Assembly: GCF_016599715.1 (NCBI RefSeq)
Contig: NZ_CP067019.1
Location: forward strand, 2,418,001-2,482,000
Reading direction: 5' to 3'
DNA from: Acinetobacter sp. CS-2
GTDB taxonomy: Bacteria; Pseudomonadota; Gammaproteobacteria; Pseudomonadales; Moraxellaceae
Length of the DNA stretch: 64,000 bases
The notes under the pieces are model-generated. The model was given only the letters and a program-made list of their open reading frames with translations, was not told where the DNA came from and ran no database searches. Below are positions 35,261-45,083 of this stretch, in pieces; within the stretch, counting starts at the first letter, position 1; each line of letters opens with the position of its first letter. The translations under genes and the position numbers were made by a program.

Positions 35261-36460
35261 TTATGCTGAAATTTTATCCAAATGATCAGCATATTCCTGC
35301 ATTATCACTACACGTTGAGGCAAATACTTCGCTTTATTATATTTACCCTCAACACCGCCTTTTACATGTGCAAGTGAAAATTCAACATGTCGTTCATCAT
35401 AATCATGTTCATTAAGAATCGTTGATGCGATATGCCTAAATCCATGCGGTGTTTGACGACCTTGATATCCCAAACGACGTAAAGCCATTATGAATACAGT
35501 TTCTGAAGCAGGTTCGCTTGGATTCAATCTACTCGGAAACAAATATTCACTTTTAGGATTAAGCTCTTTCAACCGTAGTAATAATTTACAGACTTGCTTT
35601 GACAATGGGACTATGTGCTCACGTCTTTTTTTCATTCGCTCAGCTGGAATAGACCATAACTTCTTTTCTAAATTAAATTCACTCCAGGTCGCTTCTCTAA
35701 GTTCAGAAGGTCTGCAGAATAGATAGCTTAAAAGCATTAGGCCTATTCTAGTGTCTTCTGTCGGATATCTACGAATTGTTCTAAGCAATTCAGGAACGTC
35801 TTCTGTTCGTACATGGGGCATACTTTTGGGAGTAGCTGGTTCTAGATATTTATGTATACCTTCAAGCGGATTATATTCTATGCGCCCTGTAACCTTTGCT
35901 AAATTATAAATATCCCGACACATTGTTAAAATTCTCTTAACCTGTTCGTTAATACCTTGCTCAGCTTGGATACTTCTTAAATGATTGAACCATTCAACGG
36001 CCAAAATCGTATCAAAAGGCCTATGACCAAACTTAGGAAAAATATGTTTTTCCAAAGCACCTTTATTTCTTACAAAAGTCCCTTCGACCCAACTTCCTTT
36101 ACGGATTTCCAACCATTCTTGTGCGAGAGCCTTAAATAAATCTTTGCGCTCATTCAACTCTTTTTCTTGAAATTGTTTCTTAGTAAAAACTGGATTTTTA
36201 CCATCAACAATATCATTAAGTAATTCCCGAGCTTTTTTTCTTGCCTTAGCACCTGATATTAGCGGATAAGAGCCCAAACTAATCCAAGACCATTTTCCAT
36301 CTTCTTTTTTATACCGAAAAACCCAAGATTTTTTCCCACTTGGAGCAACCCTAAAATAAAGATTTTCGCTGTCTTTAATTCGGTACTCACTTGCCTCAGG
36401 TTCTAGATTTTCCAATGCTGTATCAGCGATCGGAAAACGCTTTATTTGTGTCCGCTTCAT
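35261..36460 (-). CDS. int: P4-type tyrosine integrase of the island
   Basis: A 399-residue integrase. The N-terminal DUF4102-type arm-binding domain (YRIKDSENLYFRVAPSGKKSW and ISLGSYPLISGAKARKKA) is typical of P4-like integrases. The catalytic residues are Arg250 (FCRPSELR), His339 and Arg342 (HGFRH), His365 and Tyr374 (LAHVKGGVEGKY, with the KYNKAKY pattern). It is encoded 1.2 kb from the ssrA 3' end, the usual attB of such islands. Its upstream region contains repeated TGTACAC-type sites and is split by an IS903-type element, so expression of the integrase may have changed. It should catalyse integration and excision of the island. Confidence 0.92.
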   Translation of the reverse strand: MKRTQIKRFPIADTALENLEPEASEYRIKDSENLYFRVAPSGKKSWVFRYKKEDGKWSWISLGSYPLISGAKARKKARELLNDIVDGKNPVFTKKQFQEKELNERKDLFKALAQEWLEIRKGSWVEGTFVRNKGALEKHIFPKFGHRPFDTILAVEWFNHLRSIQAEQGINEQVKRILTMCRDIYNLAKVTGRIEYNPLEGIHKYLEPATPKSMPHVRTEDVPELLRTIRRYPTEDTRIGLMLLSYLFCRPSELREATWSEFNLEKKLWSIPAERMKKRREHIVPLSKQVCKLLLRLKELNPKSEYLFPSRLNPSEPASETVFIMALRRLGYQGRQTPHGFRHIASTILNEHDYDERHVEFSLAHVKGGVEGKYNKAKYLPQRVVIMQEYADHLDKISA

Positions 36461-36498
36461 GATTTGTACACATCCAGTTCAATTTTTCCGCTGTGTAC

Positions 36499-37537
36499 GG
36501 CTTTGTTGCACAAACCTAGCATCAAAAGCTTATTCAGCAATATAATTTCAAAATGAATAAGCCTGCCTCTAAAATCTACCGTACAACCAATTGGTCATCC
36601 TATAACCGAGCCTTAATTAACCGAGGTAATATTTCCATTTGGTTTGATCCAAAGACTCAGTGGTATGCACAATCACAAGGCAAGCAAGGTCGAAATCAAA
36701 CCTACTCCGATACAGCGATTCAATGCTGCTTAATGATCAAATTACTATTCCGACTCTCTTTACGTATGGTCACAGGTTTTGTTCAAAGTCTGATTAAACT
36801 CTCTGGATTAGATTGGACAGCTCCGGATTATTCCACCCTTTGTCGTAGACAAAAGCATATTGATATTGCGATTAGCTATCAAAAAAGTAGTGATGGACTG
36901 CATCTACTCGTAGACTCTACTGGTTTGAAGTTTCTTGGTGAAGGTGAATGGAAACGCAAGAAACATGGGGCTGAATATCGTCGCCAATGGCGTAAGCTTC
37001 ACATTGCTATAGATGCTAAAACCCTGCAAATACGTGCAGTACAACTCACCACAAATAATGTCAGTGATTCTCAAGTACTCGAAGATTTACTTGCTCAAAT
37101 TCCCTTGGATGAACCAATTGATTCTGTTTATACAGATGGTGCTTATGACACAAAGCACTGCCGAAAAGTCATTTTAGATCGAGATGCACATGCGATCATT
37201 CCACCTAGAAAGAATGCAAAGCCTTGGAAGGATCAGCAAGCGAGGTCTATAGAGCGGAACGAATTATTAAAGACAGTCAAACGGCTAGGCAGATCGCTTT
37301 GGAAAAAGTGGTCTGGTTATCACCGTCGAAGTTTGGTTGAAACCAAGATGCATTGCATCAAATTATTAGGCGATAAATTAACAGCGCGGAGTTTTCCAAG
37401 TCAGGTGAATGAGATCCATGCACGCATGGCAGTTTTGAATAAATTCACAGAATTAGGTCGCCCTCATACCCAAGTTGTCTCTTAAATTTGAGTAGCTTAA
37501 GGGAACTCAGCCTTTCAAACCTTTATGCAACAAAGCC
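36499..37537 (+). mobile_element. IS5-family (IS903-type) insertion sequence, 1039 bp
   Basis: Ends GGCTTTGTTGCA... and ...GCAACAAAGCC are inverted, flanked by a perfect 9-bp duplication GCTGTGTAC (36490-36498 and 37538-37546). The terminal sequence, length and 9-bp duplication fit the IS903 group of the IS5 family. It lies between int and ssrA. Confidence 0.92.
36553..37485 (+). CDS. IS903-type transposase
   Basis: A 310-residue DDE transposase of the IS5 family, IS903 group. Catalytic segments are LLVDSTGLKFLG (first Asp), VYTDGAYDTKHCRK (second Asp) and YHRRSLVETKMHCIKLLG (Arg and Glu, third acid). The N-terminus TTNWSSYNRALINRGNISIW is the standard beginning of this group. A full-length frame without stops suggests that the element is active. 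Confidence 0.9.
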   Translation: MNKPASKIYRTTNWSSYNRALINRGNISIWFDPKTQWYAQSQGKQGRNQTYSDTAIQCCLMIKLLFRLSLRMVTGFVQSLIKLSGLDWTAPDYSTLCRRQKHIDIAISYQKSSDGLHLLVDSTGLKFLGEGEWKRKKHGAEYRRQWRKLHIAIDAKTLQIRAVQLTTNNVSDSQVLEDLLAQIPLDEPIDSVYTDGAYDTKHCRKVILDRDAHAIIPPRKNAKPWKDQQARSIERNELLKTVKRLGRSLWKKWSGYHRRSLVETKMHCIKLLGDKLTARSFPSQVNEIHARMAVLNKFTELGRPHTQVVS

Positions 37538-37606
37538 GCTGTGTACACCCTACGTGTACAGCTTCACTTCAAAATGTTCTTAAATGATATGCAATGATCT
37601 TAAAAC

Positions 37607-37640
37607 AAAAAAGGCTTGAACCCTTAGGATTCAAGCCTTT
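37607..37640 (-). terminator. Intrinsic terminator of ssrA
   Basis: The stem AAAGGCTTGAA / TTCAAGCCTTT with a 9-base loop is followed by TTT on the minus strand. A second perfect inverted repeat CGAAGATCTT / AAGATCTTCG lies at 37644-37665, between it and the ssrA end. Confidence 0.8.
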
Positions 37641-37682
37641 AGCCGAAGATCTTTGAAGATCTTCGAATTTACTTTTGAATTT

Positions 37683-38042
37683 TGGTGGAGGTGGCGGGAG
37701 TTGAACCCGCGTCCGCCAGCACTACGCTCGAGAATACTACATGCTTAGATATCGTCTATTGTTTTAACTCTTTGTGACCCGACGAACAGGGTACAAATCG
37801 CGATCCTCTAAGTTTAGTACAAAGCCCCGAGGCTTGGCTTTATACGGACTTGTGTGCGTGCGCTTCAGTCGGACTCTCTAACCACAAGTATTCGGAGAGG
37901 CGGACAAGCTGCCCTTAGGCAGCTAGAGCGTATGATTCGTCGTTTGCGACTATTAAAATGCAAATTTGATTTACGAGAGAAAATGCGCTCTCGACATGCA
38001 TCTATGAGTTTCATCACCAGCGTCGAAGCCAGAAACACCCCC
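37683..38042 (-). ncRNA. ssrA: tmRNA (SsrA), 360 nt
   Basis: The minus strand begins GGGGGTGTTTCTGGCTTCG, the usual 5' start of tmRNA, and ends GGGTTCAACTCCCGCC ACCTCCACCA with the T-arm and CCA tail. The tag frame starts GCA AAC GAC GAA and reads ANDESYALAA then TAA, so the peptide tag is ANDESYALAA; the last residues LAA are the classic ClpXP signal. A hairpin AGCTGCC / GGCAGCT follows the stop. tmRNA rescues stalled ribosomes and marks the products for proteolysis. Its 3' end is the likely attachment site of the island whose integrase is next to it. Two overlapping open frames in this region are not proteins. Confidence 0.96.
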
Positions 38043-38173
38043 AAAGTAGACCGCAATCATAACATAAATGTTCAAACCCGCAGTGCGTTTTTTAAACATT
38101 TACACAAACAGATGCGATTAATTTAATAATTGCGTTAATATTTTATTTTTCAAGTCCTATAAAAGAAAAAATT

Positions 38174-38787
38174 ATGAGCTATTTACTTGCACTCGATCAG
38201 GGAACCACCTCTAGCCGTGCGATCATCTTTAATGAACAGGGAAAAGTTCAAGCAACAGCTCAGCGTGAAATACATATCTCTACCCCACATTCAGGCTGGG
38301 TAGAACAGGATGCACAGGAAATCTGGACCACACAAATTGCAGTTGTGCAGCAGGCCCTCGCCTCGGCCCGTATTCTGGCAAAAGATATCAAAGCCATTGG
38401 ACTGACCAATCAGCGTGAAACCACCGTGGTTTGGGATAAGCGCACGGGCAAACCGCTTGCCCCTGCAATTGTCTGGCAAGACCGCCGTGCAACTGAATGG
38501 TGTAATCAGCTCCTGCAAAAAAATTTACAGAATAAAATCCAGCAGAAAACCGGTTTATTGATTGACCCTTATTTCAGTGCCGGAAAACTGGTCTGGTTGC
38601 TGGAAAATATCGAAGGTCTGCGTGATCTAGCACAACAGGGACATGTGGCTTTTGGAACAGTCGATAGCTGGCTGATGTGGAATTTAACCCAAGGTGCAGA
38701 ACATGTCATTGAAGCCAGCAATGCCTCCCGTACTATGCTGATGAATCTGCAAACTCAGGCCTGGGATGAAGAATTGCTACAGCTGTT
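38174..38787 (+). pseudogene. glpK: glpK, 5' part (split by IS1-family element)
   Basis: The N-terminal 204 residues of glycerol kinase: LALDQGTTSSRAIIF (phosphate loop), GWVEQDAQEIW, GLTNQRETTVVWD, PAIVWQDRRATEWC and GTVDSWLMWNLT, all typical of GlpK. The sequence stops at the insertion and the next codons are IS1. Joining it with 39584-40454 restores 1485 bases and a 494-residue enzyme, the usual GlpK length. GlpK phosphorylates glycerol to glycerol 3-phosphate, the first step of its use. In the present form it should be inactive. Confidence 0.93.
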
Positions 38788-39575
38788 GGTGGTGTATCAA
38801 AAAGTATGCTAAAAAAAAGCAGGTTGAGTTTTGATAAAATAGAGAAATGCAAATAACTCTAGAAATCAAATGTCCAACCTGCCTCAGTGACAATATAAAG
38901 AAAAATGGCATCAAAGTAGATGGGAAACAGAACTACCAATGCAAAGACTGCAAACGTCAGTTTATTGGTGACCATGCTCTGAGCTATCTAGGATGTAATT
39001 CTGGCATTACTCGTAAAATATTACAGTTAATGGTCAGAGGCAGCGGTATACGAGATATCGCTGAAGTTGAGCGCATTAGTATCGGTAAAGTCTTACGGAC
39101 TTTAACTGAATCGGCCTATCAAATTCAGCCTAAACAAAGTCATTATGAATCTCTCGAAGTAGATGAATTCTGGACTTTTGTTGGAAATAAAAATAATAAA
39201 CAATGGCTTATTTACGCTTACCATCGAGAAACAGGTGAGATTGTTGCTTATGTTTGGGGTAAGAGAGATTTAGCTACAGTCCAAAGGTTGAAGACAAAGC
39301 TTAAACAATTAGGTATTCACTACACCCGAATTGCAAGTGATCATTGGGACAGTTTCATCACTGCTTTTAAAAACTGCAAGCAAAGTATTGGTAAGTTTTT
39401 TACTGTAGGAATTGAAGGTAATAATTGCAAAATAAGGCATCGAATAAGGCGTGGTTTTAGAAGAAGTTGTAATTTCTCCAAAAAGCTTGAAAACCATTTT
39501 AAAGCCTTCGACTTAACCTTCTTTTACATCAATAATGGCTTCATTTAATGTCAGCATACTTTTTAAAACACCACC
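38788..39575 (+). mobile_element. IS1-family insertion sequence, 788 bp
   Basis: Inverted ends GGTGGTGT(A/T)T(C/T)AAAAAGTATGCT (about 23 bases, two differences) and an 8-bp duplication CAGCTGTT (38780-38787 and 39576-39583). The family is shown by its length, the GGTGGTGT-type end and the transposase. It splits glpK in frame. Confidence 0.93.
38847..39548 (+). CDS. IS1-family transposase (single frame)
   Basis: A 233-residue protein with an N-terminal zinc-finger-like part (CPTCLSDNIKKNG, then CKDCKRQFIG), a helix-turn-helix, and the catalytic SLEVDEFWTFVGNK, ASDHWDSF and RIRRGFRRSCNFSKKLENH segments of the IS1 DDE domain. Unlike classic IS1, the transposase is in one open frame without a frameshift. 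No stop interrupts it, so the copy may be active. Confidence 0.9.
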   Translation: MQITLEIKCPTCLSDNIKKNGIKVDGKQNYQCKDCKRQFIGDHALSYLGCNSGITRKILQLMVRGSGIRDIAEVERISIGKVLRTLTESAYQIQPKQSHYESLEVDEFWTFVGNKNNKQWLIYAYHRETGEIVAYVWGKRDLATVQRLKTKLKQLGIHYTRIASDHWDSFITAFKNCKQSIGKFFTVGIEGNNCKIRHRIRRGFRRSCNFSKKLENHFKAFDLTFFYINNGFI

Positions 39576-39583
39576 CAGCTGTT

Positions 39584-40454
39584 TAATATCCCGCGTTCAG
39601 TTCTGCCGCAAATTATTGCTTCGGATAGCTATATGGCAGACACGGCTACAGGTTTATTGGGCGCAAATATCCCAATTATGGGAATTTTGGGCGATCAGCA
39701 ATCGGCCCTGTTTGGCCAGTCCTGCTTTGAAGTGGGTAGTGCAAAAAATACCTATGGCACGGGTTGCTTCATGCTGTTCAATACGGGGCATCAGGTGCAA
39801 TTTAGCCACAACAAGCTCTTGAGCACCTTAGCTTGGCAATGTCATGAAAAAACCACTTATGCACTGGAAGGCAGTGTATTTATGGCGGGTGCCATTGTGC
39901 AATGGTTACGTGATGGTTTAGGGATTATTCAAAACAGTCGTGAAGTCGAACAGCTGGCTTGTCAGGTAAAAGATACCGACGGCGTAGTTTTGGTGCCGGC
40001 TTTTACCGGACTCGGTGCTCCGCATTGGGACAGTGATGCCCGAGCCCTGCTCTGCGGCATGTCCCGTGGGACCAATAAAGCCCATATTGCCCGTGCAGCT
40101 TTGGAATCGATAGCCTTTCAGGTCTCCGATGTCCTGATGGCCATGCAATCCGATATTACCCATCCCTTAAAAGAACTGCGCGTCGATGGCGGTGCAAGTA
40201 GCAATGACATGCTGATGCAGTTTCAGGCAGATATGTTAAATGTGCCGGTATTGCGTCCTAAAATGCTGGAATCTACCGCTTGGGGTGCAGCAGCCATGGC
40301 CGGATTAAAAGCTGGCGTATTTTCCAGCATGTCAGATATTTCTGCATCATGGCAACTGGAGTGGGCTTTTGAACCCAATATGAATCAAGACCAGCGCCAA
40401 TTTCATCTAAACAAATGGCAAACTGCATTAAAGCGGGCTAAATCAGATATTTAA
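39584..40454 (+). pseudogene. glpK: glpK, 3' part
   Basis: The C-terminal 290 residues of glycerol kinase, including GILGDQQSALFGQ, AKNTYGTGCFMLFNTG, LVPAFTGLGAPHWD and ELRVDGGASSNDMLMQFQAD, the conserved ATP- and glycerol-binding segments of GlpK. After the IS is removed, the codons continue LLQLFNIPRSVLPQ without a change. A shorter frame could begin at the ATG at 39633 but would lack the whole N-terminal domain and cannot work. The gene ends with a terminator shared with the efflux operon. Confidence 0.93.
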
Positions 40455-40475
40455 TATCTTCATATCCAAGATAAT

Positions 40476-40504
40476 AAAAAACCGCTTCGAAAAGCGGTTT
40501 TTTA
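40476..40504. terminator. Shared terminator between glpK and the efflux operon
   Basis: A stem AAAAACCGCTT / AAGCGGTTTTT with loop CGAA and T runs on both strands. It separates two convergent transcripts. Confidence 0.87.
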
Positions 40505-42034
40505 TTAATGTGCATGTCCACCACCGGTGACACCGTTTTTGGGTTTTGGACATAGCCAGATAATCAGTGCGGCAAAAATAAACACCAGCGCCAGAATTAA
40601 AAACACATGGTTAGCAGATAAGGTAGACGCTTCTTTATCGACCAGACTCGAGATATAGCCCAAACTGCTTTCTGGACTCATTCCTCTTTGGGTCAGGATA
40701 TTTTGCACTTCATCCATATGCAGGCTTCCTGCCATCTCGCTACGTGCCACTTTGCCATGATCATCCCAAATGGTAACGGCAATCGACGCTCCAATTGCCC
40801 CGGCCATGGTTCTGAGGAAGTTCATCAAACCGGCAGCAGAAGCCATTTCTTGCGGCAATACTGAAGCCAGAGCCATATTGGAGAGTGGAATAAAGAAAAA
40901 CGGTACGGCAAAACCTTGCAAGATTTGCGGCAATGCCAAGGCCATAAAGTCGGCTTCAGTAGTCCAGAAGGCCCGCATCAGGGTCACCCCGCCCAGCAGA
41001 CATAAACCAAAACTGGCCAAAGCCCGCTGATCATATTTGGTCGCCAGTTTGGCCACAATGGGCGACATCAGCAAACTGCCAAAACCCATGGTGGTAGTCA
41101 AATAACCGGCCCAAGTGGCGGTATAGCCCAGATTCACCTGTAACCATTGTGGAATCATGACAATACTGCCAAAGAAAGCCCCAAAACCAAAAGCCAAGGC
41201 CAAGACGGAAATGGTAAATCCACGATATTTAAAGATCTGGATATTCACTACCGGATGACGCTCGGTGAGTTCCCAAATGGTAAAAACGATGAGCCCGATC
41301 AAGGCAATCATGGCCAAAATGACAATAAAGGGATGATTAAACCAGTCATACTCATGGCCTAAATCCAGCATCAGCTGCAATGCCCCAATCCATAAAATCA
41401 GCAGCAATAATCCGCCCATATCAATTTTGAGTGTATTGGTTTTCGTTTCAGCAGATTTCAGCAAACGCATAGCAGCAAATGCACAGCCCAACCCGACCGG
41501 GATATTGATAAAGAAAATCCAGTGCCATGACCAGTTATCACTAATAGTCCCGCCCAGAATTGGCCCCAAAATGGGTCCCACAACCGTAGTCATGGCCCAC
41601 ATGCCCATCGCCTGCGACTGTTTCTCCGGTGGGAAAATACGCATCAGCAAGGTTTGGCTGAGTGGCATAATCGGCCCACCAAACAGGCCTTGTCCAATTC
41701 GGCAAAATACCAGCATTTCCAGACTGGTGGATAAACCGCATAACACAGAAAACAGGGTAAAACCGAACAGGCTGATGACAAAGATCCGAACCGTGCCAAA
41801 GCGCCCCGCCAACCAGCCGGTTAAAGGCACACAAATGGCTTCGGCAACGGCATAGGAAGTAATCACCCAGGTGCCTTGCGATGCAGAAACCGCAAGACTG
41901 CCGGTAATATGCGGAACCGAAACATTGGCAATGGTCATGTCCAGCACGACCATAAAGTTGGCAAAGGCCAGTACAAATGCCGCCAGAAGCAGGCGGCCGC
42001 CAGTCAAGTTCGGTATAGGAGCGTAGTTCTTCAT
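40505..42034 (-). CDS. emrB: MFS multidrug transporter, DHA2 family (EmrB-like)
   Basis: A 509-residue inner-membrane protein with 14 predicted membrane segments. It contains DMTIANVSVPHITGSLAVS (motif D1 of the 14-TMS drug exporters), WVITSYAVAEAICVPLTGWL, and WLAGRFGTVRIFV (motif A). This is the DHA2 proton antiporter fold of EmrB. The gene starts six bases after the end of emrA (42041) with the same direction, so both form an EmrAB-type pump that, with an outer-membrane channel, exports hydrophobic drugs. No regulator gene is adjacent in the window. Confidence 0.88.
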   Translation of the reverse strand: MKNYAPIPNLTGGRLLLAAFVLAFANFMVVLDMTIANVSVPHITGSLAVSASQGTWVITSYAVAEAICVPLTGWLAGRFGTVRIFVISLFGFTLFSVLCGLSTSLEMLVFCRIGQGLFGGPIMPLSQTLLMRIFPPEKQSQAMGMWAMTTVVGPILGPILGGTISDNWSWHWIFFINIPVGLGCAFAAMRLLKSAETKTNTLKIDMGGLLLLILWIGALQLMLDLGHEYDWFNHPFIVILAMIALIGLIVFTIWELTERHPVVNIQIFKYRGFTISVLALAFGFGAFFGSIVMIPQWLQVNLGYTATWAGYLTTTMGFGSLLMSPIVAKLATKYDQRALASFGLCLLGGVTLMRAFWTTEADFMALALPQILQGFAVPFFFIPLSNMALASVLPQEMASAAGLMNFLRTMAGAIGASIAVTIWDDHGKVARSEMAGSLHMDEVQNILTQRGMSPESSLGYISSLVDKEASTLSANHVFLILALVFIFAALIIWLCPKPKNGVTGGGHAH

Positions 42035-42040
42035 AAATGA

Positions 42041-43192
42041 CTACTTCGAAGACAAATCGATCTTCGCTTCCATAGACAGCCCCACCCGTAACGGATGTTC
42101 AGCCAGTTCTTTGGGATCAAGCTTGATGCGAACCGGCAAGCGCTGAACCACCTTAATCCAGTTACCTGTCGCATTTTGTGCCGGAATCAATGCAAAGGCG
42201 GAACCGGTTCCGCCAGAGAAGCCTTGTACTGTGCCGTGATACTCGACTGAATCTCCGTACAGGTCAGAGGTTAAGACTGCTTTTTGACCGGGACGGACTT
42301 TTTCCAGCTGACTTTCTTTAAAATTGGCATCGACATACAGTTGTGAGGTCGGCACCACCATCATCAAGACAGTACCCGGTGCCACACGCTGACCAACCTG
42401 AATATTACGGCGTGTCACGACGCCATCAAATGGTGCCTTGATTTCAGTACGCTCCACATCTAACACAGCCTGCTTTAATTTGGCCTGTGCCACCAAAACA
42501 TCAGGCGTGCTATTTTCATTGGCGCCGCGAATCAGTGCTTCATTGGCCGCCAAATTGCTTTGTGCCGCTTTTTGGCTGGATTTAGCTTGTGCCAAACCGG
42601 CTTGAGCCGATTCATAAACCGCTTTGGCGGTATTCAGTGCGCTTTGTGCCGTACTGAGTTCTTCTTTAGAAATGGCGCCAGAGGCACTGAGTTTTTCACG
42701 ACGGCTTAAGTCATCTTGTGCCTTATCCATTTCAGCTTTGGCCTCGGCCACTTTGGCTTCAGCACTATGAATGGCATCATCACTGACAAAAATTTGTGAA
42801 TTCAGTGAGCTGCTATTGGCTTGCGTCTGTTTATATTGACGCTGTGCCTTGACCAGTTCTGCTTTGGCTGCAGCAAGAGCAATTTCTGCATCGCGCTGAT
42901 CAACACGAACCAGCAACTGACCTTTTTTGACCGTTTGAGTATCACTGACCAATACCTGTTCAACCTGTCCAGTCACCATAGAAGTGATTGAGGCCGTTTC
43001 TGCACCTACATAGGCATTATCGGTATCGACAGAATGATTGAAAAATAATGTCCAGATGGCATATAAAATCACAGCAAGGATTAAAATCAGTGCCACAAAT
43101 CCCAAAGCCTTTTTTCGTTTTGCCTTGAGTTGCTGGTCAGTCACCTGTTCAGACTGTTGAGCATCTGGCGGCGTAATTTGAACATCTGTCAT
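42041..43192 (-). CDS. emrA: Membrane-fusion protein of the efflux pump (EmrA-like)
   Basis: A 383-residue periplasmic adaptor anchored by one N-terminal membrane segment (LGFVALILILAVILYAIWTLFF at about 30-51). HlyD-family order follows: a lipoyl part (VDTDNAYVGAETASI, VKKGQLLVRVDQRDAEI), a long alpha-helical hairpin rich in Ala, Lys and Gln, the second lipoyl part (TEIKAPFDGVVTRRNIQVGQ), and a beta-barrel ending with VGLSMEAKIDL. It connects EmrB with the outer-membrane channel. It is the first gene of the operon; 256 non-coding bases (43193-43448) lie upstream and include its promoter region. Confidence 0.88.
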   Translation of the reverse strand: MTDVQITPPDAQQSEQVTDQQLKAKRKKALGFVALILILAVILYAIWTLFFNHSVDTDNAYVGAETASITSMVTGQVEQVLVSDTQTVKKGQLLVRVDQRDAEIALAAAKAELVKAQRQYKQTQANSSSLNSQIFVSDDAIHSAEAKVAEAKAEMDKAQDDLSRREKLSASGAISKEELSTAQSALNTAKAVYESAQAGLAQAKSSQKAAQSNLAANEALIRGANENSTPDVLVAQAKLKQAVLDVERTEIKAPFDGVVTRRNIQVGQRVAPGTVLMMVVPTSQLYVDANFKESQLEKVRPGQKAVLTSDLYGDSVEYHGTVQGFSGGTGSAFALIPAQNATGNWIKVVQRLPVRIKLDPKELAEHPLRVGLSMEAKIDLSSK

Positions 43193-43448
43193 GCATGTTT
43201 CCTAAATCCAACAGCCCCCATCAGCAAGCAGCCCTGATCTGCCACCTTGACAATAGGCATCTAGATCGTAGTAAGCTCATCTTGATGGGACGTTATTCTT
43301 GTAAAAATTTTTGATGCATTTTAAGAGTAAAAAATCATATTTTGAGAATAAAAATGTAACTCACCAGTTTCCAAAACAAATTCGGTACCAGATTTTCATT
43401 CAATGCCACATATTGACCTGACTTCTGCTTAGCTGGCTTCAAACAAGT

Positions 43449-43949
43449 TTAATAAGCATAAGAAGCGATGGCGGTTGCAATCGCTTTGCCTTCATCATTG
43501 ACTAAGGTCATGCGCATGGTGCAACCTTTCCGACCTAAACGCAAAGTCTCGGCACGTGCAGTAAAAGAATTGCCGCGACCCGGTGCAAGATAATCGACCC
43601 GCATATCAACTGTTGCCAAACGGGATACCTTCTTAATCGTCTCGGGCAAATCATCAGGAGTGGCTTTCTTGTACAGCTCCCCCATGGCCACAATCCCGCC
43701 AATACTGTCTAAAATGGTCGCCGCAACACCGCCATGCAAAATCTGAAATGCCACATTGCCAATCATATACGGCTGCATGTCGATATGGGCTTCAATCTGC
43801 CCATCTACCACCCGCATGTTCATGCCATTGTGCTGAAAAAAAGGAGATTTATTAAAAGCCTTGCATAACTGGTTCAGCAATACATCAATATCAACTTTCG
43901 AGCCGAAATGTATATGACCGGTCCAACTTTTTTCTGTTTCGTTTACCAT
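43449..43949 (-). CDS. PaaI-type acyl-CoA thioesterase (hotdog fold)
   Basis: A 166-residue hotdog-fold protein. HGGVAATILDSIGGIVAM carries the usual HGG substrate-loop motif, followed by TVDMRVDYLAPGRGNSFTARAE and MTLVNDEGKAIATAIASY, as in the PaaI/YdiI thioesterase family. It probably hydrolyses acyl-CoA thioesters in the cytoplasm; the natural substrate cannot be told. It is transcribed away from hemB, with a gap of 102 bases. Confidence 0.82.
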   Translation of the reverse strand: MVNETEKSWTGHIHFGSKVDIDVLLNQLCKAFNKSPFFQHNGMNMRVVDGQIEAHIDMQPYMIGNVAFQILHGGVAATILDSIGGIVAMGELYKKATPDDLPETIKKVSRLATVDMRVDYLAPGRGNSFTARAETLRLGRKGCTMRMTLVNDEGKAIATAIASYAY

Positions 43950-44009
43950 TCGCTCGAATTTCCTGATTGAATAAAAATCTGTTAAACATCACCCAAAAAC
44001 ATATTCTAG

Positions 44010-45065
<1,056 letters not shown>

Positions 45066-45083
45066 GGATTTGTGGTCTAAGCG

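Larger units (their letters stand above)
36490..37561. promoter_or_regulatory. Integrase upstream TGTACAC repeat region (IS-split)
   Basis: After removal of the IS903-type element the sequence ahead of int reads GCTGTGTACACCCTACGTGTACAGC, an imperfect palindrome, with another TTTGTACACATCC close to the ATG. Such repeats are arm-type or excisionase sites in other integrases. The element sits exactly inside this palindrome (duplication GCTGTGTAC). Confidence 0.45.

Noticed and set aside
1..37682. CRISPR array in the island
   Set aside because: No evenly spaced direct repeats of 20-40 bases and no cas-like gene were seen in the whole window.
35187..37682. Second copy of the ssrA 3' end as the distal island attachment site inside the window
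   Set aside because: No second copy of the GGAGGTGGCGGGAGTTG stretch was found by eye; the distal site is probably left of the window.
37854..38126. Open frames over the tmRNA gene (both strands)
   Set aside because: They lie within ssrA or its promoter region and have no protein-like content; the RNA features are decisive.
39535..39822. Separate frame over the glpK junction
   Set aside because: It is an out-of-frame reading of glpK, with the true glpK frame restored by removing the IS.
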